Source: Deltaproteobacteria bacterium
GTDB lineage: Bacteria > Desulfobacterota > Desulfobacteria > Desulfobacterales > JAABPS01
NCBI GenBank assembly: GCA_019309685.1
Contig: JAFDFT010000057.1
Span: forward strand, 1 to 9,544
Direction of reading: 5' to 3'
DNA: 9,544 nt
Of the stretch, positions 5,540 through 9,544 are shown piece by piece. The notes under the pieces were generated by a model, which made no database searches, had not been told where the DNA came from, and worked only from the letters and a program-made list of their open reading frames with translations. The first letter of the stretch is position 1, and every line of letters begins with the position of its first letter. Position numbers and translations under genes: made by a program.

Positions 5540-5868
5540 AATAAAAAGGGATTTAGCCCACCAAATTGGAGAGAGAACACCTTAATTAGTTCTTCAAAAA
5601 ATAATCACTACGCTTTCACATTTTCCTTAACAGCAAGCACTGATCCAGTACAATACTCTTCTGAATAAGGATTCTTTACTGAAATATTAACCGAAATTTC
5701 GTAGTGTATTCAAATTTGCGAATTTTTTTATTCCTTATCGGTGGTTTTCAACATATTTCCATGTGCACGGTTTTACTTATACATAAAAACTGGATGTGAG
5801 CTGCATGGCGATTTCTAAAAATATAAATTTATATAAATACGTTATTAATAGGTAAAGAGGAAAAATTG
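5540..5868 (+). promoter_or_regulatory. long rho leader with C-rich, G-poor segment
   Basis: From about 5580 to 5690 the RNA would be C-rich and G-poor: by my hand count about 26 C against 10 G in 113 nt, with many YC steps and little structure, which is the signature of a Rho-loading (rut) site. Autogenous Rho-dependent attenuation of rho is established in E. coli. A 7-nt complementary pair, CACTACG near 5607 and CGTAGTG near 5700, brackets the segment. The end of the leader holds a 16-codon ORF and the AAAGAGG ribosome site (5854-5860). Function is inferred from composition only. Confidence 0.45.
5805..5855 (+). CDS. possible 16-residue leader peptide upstream of rho
   Basis: An ATG at 5805 opens a 16-codon frame (MAISKNINLYKYVINR) that stops at 5853-5855, inside the rho ribosome binding site (stop TAA overlaps AAAGAGG) and 13 nt before the rho ATG. 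It has only a weak upstream purine stretch (GGATGTGAG). E. coli rho also has a leader peptide, rhoL, but I see no sequence similarity basis for equating them. The ORF may well be chance. Confidence 0.2.
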   Translation: MAISKNINLYKYVINR

Positions 5869-7116
5869 ATGAATGTTGTTGAACTTAAAGAGAAGAAAAT
5901 CAGTGAACTGACCCACCTGGCAAAGGATTTCAATATAGAAGGGGCAGCTGGGATGAGAAAGCAGGAGCTTATTTTTGCCCTGCTTCAATCACAGATCGAA
6001 AAAAATGGTCTCATTTACGGGCAAGGGACACTGGAGATTCTGCCGGATGGCTTTGGGTTTTTACGGTCGCCCGATTATAATTATCTGCCGGGTCCAGACG
6101 ATATTTATGTGTCTCCTTCTCAGATACGGAGATTTAATCTGAGAACCGGTGATACCGTGTCCGGCCAGATTCGTCAGCCCAAGGAGTCGGAGCGCTATTT
6201 TGCCCTGCTAAAAGTCGAGGCTGTTAATTTTGAGGACCCGGAGGTGGCCAGAGAAAAGATCCTCTTTGATAACCTGACACCACTTCATCCTGACAGGAAG
6301 GTGAGTCTTGAAAACGCCCCGGATAATTATTCAACCAGAATTATGGATCTCATGATCCCCATTGGTTTTGGGCAAAGAGCGTTGATTGTTTCACCGCCCA
6401 GGTCCGGAAAGACAATGCTGCTGCAGAACATTGCCAACAGTATCATTGCCAACCATAAAGATGTGGTTCCATTTGTCTTGCTGATCGATGAAAGGCCAGA
6501 AGAAGTAACGGATATGCAACGATCTGTTGCCGCGGAGGTTATCAGTTCAACATTTGACGAACCTGCGGAAAGGCACGTTCAGGTGGCAGAGATGGTCATT
6601 GAAAAAGCAAAGAGACTGGTGGAGCATAAAAAAGATGTTTTGATTCTTTTAGATAGTATTACAAGACTCGCCCGGGCGCATAACTCTGTGATGCCTTCCA
6701 GCGGAAAGATTCTTTCCGGAGGAGTTGGTTCAAACGCGCTTCAGCGGCCAAAACGATTCTTTGGTGCGGCCAGAAACATTGAAGAAGGAGGCAGCATCAC
6801 AATCATTGCAACGGCCCTTGTCGATACGGGAAGTCGTATGGATGATGTTATTTTTGAAGAATTTAAAGGCACTGGCAATATGGAGATACAGCTGGATCGC
6901 AAGCTTGCGGACAAGCGTGTATTCCCGGCAATTGATATTAAGAAATCAGGTACTCGAAAAGAAGAGCTGCTCCTGCCGGATGATGTGTTAAACAAGGTAT
7001 GGATATTGCGAAAACTACTCTCTTCACTAAATACCGTTGACAGTCTGGAGTTTTTACTTGATAAAATGAGTGGAACAAAGAATAATGAAAGCTTTTTAAA
7101 ATCCATGAACAGGTAA
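5869..7116 (+). CDS. rho: transcription termination factor Rho
   Basis: Rho is a hexameric RNA-dependent ATPase/helicase that loads on C-rich RNA and releases RNA polymerase. The 415-residue protein is close to the usual length (E. coli 419). It has the N-terminal helical domain (MNVVELKEKKISELTHLAK), the cold-shock RNA-binding fold with DGFGFLRS (60-67), Walker A SPPRSGKT (175-182), catalytic-region LIDERPEEV (205-213), Walker B DVLILLD (256-262), the Q-loop KILSGGV (280-286) and the R-loop/GAARNIEEGGS segment. The P-loop reads PPRSGKT where E. coli has PPKAGKT, a common variant. I start at the ATG at 5869 (8 nt after AAAGAGG), not the TTG three bases earlier. It is first in a rightward cluster with rpmE starting 25 nt after its stop. 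The C-rich leader suggests self-limitation. Confidence 0.98.
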   Translation: MNVVELKEKKISELTHLAKDFNIEGAAGMRKQELIFALLQSQIEKNGLIYGQGTLEILPDGFGFLRSPDYNYLPGPDDIYVSPSQIRRFNLRTGDTVSGQIRQPKESERYFALLKVEAVNFEDPEVAREKILFDNLTPLHPDRKVSLENAPDNYSTRIMDLMIPIGFGQRALIVSPPRSGKTMLLQNIANSIIANHKDVVPFVLLIDERPEEVTDMQRSVAAEVISSTFDEPAERHVQVAEMVIEKAKRLVEHKKDVLILLDSITRLARAHNSVMPSSGKILSGGVGSNALQRPKRFFGAARNIEEGGSITIIATALVDTGSRMDDVIFEEFKGTGNMEIQLDRKLADKRVFPAIDIKKSGTRKEELLLPDDVLNKVWILRKLLSSLNTVDSLEFLLDKMSGTKNNESFLKSMNR

Positions 7117-7141
7117 ACTTGAATAGGGGGTTGAAAAGACA

Positions 7142-7363
7142 ATGAAAAATGACATTCATCCTGAATATGATGAAACACCAATAAAATGCGCTTGTGGAAA
7201 TGTTGTAGAGGTTGGATCAACAAAGAAAGATATCCGTGTTGAAATTTGTTCAAAGTGTCATCCTTTTTTTACAGGTAAACAGAAACTTATTGATACCGCG
7301 GGCCGAATCGACCGTTTCCGTAAGAAATATGAAAAATTTGACAAAGAAAAAGATAACAAATAA
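7142..7363 (+). CDS. rpmE: large ribosomal subunit protein bL31, zinc-binding form
   Basis: bL31 bridges the 50S central protuberance and the 30S head. The 73-residue protein begins MKNDIHPEY, as typical L31 proteins do, and keeps all four Cys of the C+ type: Cys16, Cys18, Cys36 and Cys39 (CACG and CSKC). It then has HPFFTGKQKLIDTAGRIDRFRKKY and a charged tail. The Cys set implies zinc binding; no zinc-independent paralogue is in this window. Ribosome site candidates are AGGGGG (7125-7130), 11 nt before the ATG, and the nearer purine run GAAAAG. It follows rho closely and is probably co-transcribed with it. Confidence 0.97.
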   Translation: MKNDIHPEYDETPIKCACGNVVEVGSTKKDIRVEICSKCHPFFTGKQKLIDTAGRIDRFRKKYEKFDKEKDNK

Positions 7364-7490
7364 AATCGGCTTGTCTTTTGTTTAATAAGTAAGCAGAAGA
7401 TCGAAGCATTTAGATCCTTTTATCATATCTGCCTGTATGAGTACTTCCCTCACCGGAGTTATCCCAGGAAAAGAATAGGTTTATAAAAAA

Positions 7491-8570
7491 ATGTTTAGCA
7501 AACTGGAAGGTGTTGAAGAACGCTTTTTAGAAATCGAAAAGATTTTAAGCGATCCAGCGATTGTCAGTGACCGCGAGGCATACCAGAAATATGCCCGTGA
7601 GCATTCTGATCTTAATGAAGTCGTGAGTGTGTTCAGGAAATATAAGCAGACAGTACAGGACATTAATGACAGTACTGAGCTTTTAGAGGACAATGAGCCG
7701 GAGATCAAGGAATTGGCAAAAAGCGAGATAGAGACACTCAGTGAGAAAAAGGAAAACCTCGAAGAAGAACTCAAGTTGTTGCTCACTCCAAGAGACCCCT
7801 ATGATGATAAAAATGTTATTGTTGAGATACGAGCAGGAACCGGTGGTGAAGAAGCGGCCCTGTTTGCCAGTGATCTTTTTCGAATGTATGGCAGGTATGC
7901 TGAAAACAGAAACTGGAAAATTGAAATACTTAACCAACACGTAACCGGTGTGGGTGGTCTGAAAGAGATCATCGTCATGATTCACGGGAAAGGCGCGTAC
8001 AGCAGGTTTAAATTTGAAAGCGGTACGCATCGCGTTCAGCGCGTACCCACAACGGAAACACAGGGAAGAATTCATACGTCCGCAGTAACTGTGGCGGTGT
8101 TGCCCGAAGCCGATGAGGTAGAGCTGCATGTTGATCCGAGTGAGGTCAAAGTTGATGTATACAGATCCACGGGTCCCGGCGGTCAGAGTGTAAACACAAC
8201 TGATTCAGCGGTGCGTTTAACACATTTGCCAACGGGTATGGTGGTGACATGTCAGGATGAAAAATCTCAATTGAAAAACAAGAACAAGGCGATGAAAGTA
8301 CTCCGTGCCAGGCTGCTTGATAATATTATTGCTGAGCAGAACGAAAAAAGATCAGAAGAGAGAAAGAGTCAGATAGGCAGCGGAGATAGAAGTGGCAGAA
8401 TCAGAACCTATAACTTTCCCCAGGGAAGGGTGACAGATCACCGTATCGGCCTGACTCTGTATAAGTTGGAAGATATATTGCAAGGTGATATAGACGGCAT
8501 CATCGATGAGTTGATAACATATTACCAGACCCAGGCATTGCAGAATGCAGAATCACTTACAGCCGAGTAA
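7491..8570 (+). CDS. prfA: peptide chain release factor 1 (RF1)
   Basis: RF1 recognises UAA and UAG stop codons and triggers peptide release. The 359 residues have the expected order: an N-terminal coiled-coil region (about 1-95), IRAGTGGEEAALFA (113-126), the codon-recognition P-x-T tripeptide as PTT (186-188) in RVPTTETQGR, and the catalytic GGQ (230-232) in STGPGGQSVNTTDSAVR. P-x-T rather than the RF2 SPF tripeptide fixes it as RF1. The C-terminal KNKNKAMKVLRARL and RIRTYNFPQGRVTDHR segments are typical. The start ATG has only a weak purine site (ATAGG) upstream. A 127-nt gap separates it from rpmE; I see neither a terminator nor a clear promoter in that gap, so co-transcription is likely but unproven. 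Confidence 0.97.
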   Translation: MFSKLEGVEERFLEIEKILSDPAIVSDREAYQKYAREHSDLNEVVSVFRKYKQTVQDINDSTELLEDNEPEIKELAKSEIETLSEKKENLEEELKLLLTPRDPYDDKNVIVEIRAGTGGEEAALFASDLFRMYGRYAENRNWKIEILNQHVTGVGGLKEIIVMIHGKGAYSRFKFESGTHRVQRVPTTETQGRIHTSAVTVAVLPEADEVELHVDPSEVKVDVYRSTGPGGQSVNTTDSAVRLTHLPTGMVVTCQDEKSQLKNKNKAMKVLRARLLDNIIAEQNEKRSEERKSQIGSGDRSGRIRTYNFPQGRVTDHRIGLTLYKLEDILQGDIDGIIDELITYYQTQALQNAESLTAE

Positions 8571-9447
8571 ATCCAGCTGGACAATTCTCGAACTTATCAA
8601 ATGGACAACCTCCTACTTTACAACCCATGATATTGACAGCCCCCGGACGACGGCTGAGCTATTTCTCGCAGATGTGTTAAACATTAAACGGATAGATCTT
8701 TATTTGCAGTATGACCGGCCGCTGATCCCCAGTGAACTGGAGGGATTTAAGGCGTTGATTAAAAGAAGAGTCAGCAGGGAACCGGTGGCGTATATTAGGG
8801 GGTATAAGGAGTTTTGGTCCATGGACCTTAAGGTGACTCCAGATGTTTTGATACCGCGACCGGAAACCGAGTGCCTTGTTGAAGCGGCCCTGTCTCATCT
8901 GCTGGATGCGGATGGTGGAAAAGCAAAAAAAGTGCTGGACCTTGGCACAGGCTCCGGAGCTATCGTTCTTGCCCTTGCGTCTCAGTGTCCAGACCATCTT
9001 TTCTTTGCTTCGGATCTTTCATCAAAAGCATTGGAAGTGGCATCAGAAAACGCAAAGCGTCATGGATTTGAAAAGCGAGTACATTTTTTTTCAGGAGACT
9101 GGTTTTACACTTTTAGAAATAACGCGGGTTTGTTTGATTTTATCGTGTCCAATCCGCCGTACATCCGTTCCGATGACATCGGAAGGCTTCAGCCCGAGGT
9201 TTGTGAATATGAACCGCGAATGGCATTGGAAAGTGAAAAAGACGGTCTAGGGGCTATTCGGCATATTGTACAAGAGGCACATACATATCTTAACCACGAT
9301 GGATATCTGCTCCTGGAAATCGATCATTATCAGAAAGATGATGTCAGACATATTATTGATCAAACAGATCAATACCGAGAGGTTTCTTTTTCAAAGGATT
9401 ACGGTGGATATTATCGTGTTGTTGAGATGAAGAAGAGATCGGATTGA
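8545..9447 (+). CDS. prmC: peptide chain release factor N5-glutamine methyltransferase
   Basis: PrmC uses S-adenosylmethionine to methylate the amide of the GGQ glutamine of RF1 and RF2, raising their activity. The 300-residue protein has an N-terminal helical domain with REPVAYIRGYKEFW (78-91), PDVLIPRPETE (99-109), the SAM-binding LDLGTGSGAI (131-140), the acidic end of strand 2 in FASDLS (154-159) and the catalytic NPPY (203-206). The ATG at 8545 lies inside prfA, so the two genes overlap by 26 nt in different frames; translational coupling is likely, as the ribosome site before it is weak. The PrmC substrate is encoded immediately upstream, a conserved arrangement. Length is slightly longer than E. 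coli PrmC (277). Confidence 0.97.
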   Translation: MQNHLQPSKSSWTILELIKWTTSYFTTHDIDSPRTTAELFLADVLNIKRIDLYLQYDRPLIPSELEGFKALIKRRVSREPVAYIRGYKEFWSMDLKVTPDVLIPRPETECLVEAALSHLLDADGGKAKKVLDLGTGSGAIVLALASQCPDHLFFASDLSSKALEVASENAKRHGFEKRVHFFSGDWFYTFRNNAGLFDFIVSNPPYIRSDDIGRLQPEVCEYEPRMALESEKDGLGAIRHIVQEAHTYLNHDGYLLLEIDHYQKDDVRHIIDQTDQYREVSFSKDYGGYYRVVEMKKRSD

Positions 9448-9544
9448 GGAGTATAGCGCTATTCAACCTCGTTTACTATATTTAAAACAAGGCCCTTCTC
9501 CAAAAAGTTAAAGAAAAGGGGTCCCTTCGAAAGGCCTCGGGATC
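9448..9544. other. end of window: no gene start seen
   Basis: After the prmC stop there is GGCCCTTCTCC (9492-9502) and an imperfectly complementary GAAAAGGGGTCC further on (about 9514-9525), then a small CCTT-CGA-AAGG hairpin. No T-tract follows, so it is not a convincing intrinsic terminator. The operon may continue to a gene outside the window. Confidence 0.35.

Noticed and set aside
6741..7253. 170-codon minus-strand ORF across the rho-rpmE junction
   Set aside because: Runs antisense to two conserved genes with clear motifs; composition is that of a shadow frame.
7683..8129. 148-codon minus-strand ORF inside prfA
   Set aside because: Antisense to the conserved RF1 core including the PTT motif; no independent support.
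9492..9525. possible terminator after prmC
   Set aside because: Stem is imperfect and no T-tract follows, so it does not meet the usual criteria for an intrinsic terminator.

Overview
The window is a housekeeping stretch of a bacterial chromosome. The best fit is a sulfate-reducer-type Desulfobacterota (former Deltaproteobacteria), probably Desulfobacterales. This is my recognition of protein style and of the AT-rich, repeat-laden intergenic DNA, not a database result. The Adk has a long, Cys-containing lid, the S21 is short, and the gene order rho-rpmE-prfA-prmC is widespread in bacteria. All seven long genes are confidently placed in families; none is novel in kind.

Layout. Positions 257-5125 are transcribed leftwards (minus strand). 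In transcription order they are a CCA/poly(A)-polymerase-family nucleotidyltransferase with an HD domain, adk (adenylate kinase), rpsU (ribosomal protein S21), folC (folylpolyglutamate/dihydrofolate synthase) and a CCA-encoding tRNA-Arg(CCG). These are mostly separate transcription units: adk, rpsU, the tRNA and the nucleotidyltransferase each have a recognisable sigma70-type promoter, and rpsU and the tRNA have convincing intrinsic terminators. Positions 5869-9447 are transcribed rightwards as rho, rpmE (L31), prfA (RF1) and prmC (RF1/RF2 glutamine methyltransferase), a likely operon for transcription termination and translation termination. prfA and prmC overlap, and PrmC modifies the GGQ glutamine of the RF1 encoded just upstream.

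Non-coding DNA is the most interesting part. Between adk and the nucleotidyltransferase gene (about 3115-3718) lie non-coding palindromic elements. One is about 179 bp, has 20-bp imperfect terminal inverted repeats and an internal fold like a three-way junction, and ends 4 bp from the adk -35 box. A second, diverged partial copy and a TTCGATATT direct repeat follow. A different repeat (GGATACTGG-type units) makes a long imperfect hairpin between folC and the tRNA. The divergent region 5126-5868 holds a promoter on each side, two perfect 14-bp palindromes, a hairpin that would bury the candidate start of the nucleotidyltransferase gene, and a roughly 330-nt rho leader with a C-rich, G-poor segment and a small ORF, consistent with autogenous control of rho. 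Another oddity is the rpsU terminator, whose U-tract runs directly into the folC start codon.

I did not find evidence for a previously undescribed multi-gene system, defence island, CRISPR array or prophage here. The points worth follow-up are small regulatory and repeat structures.
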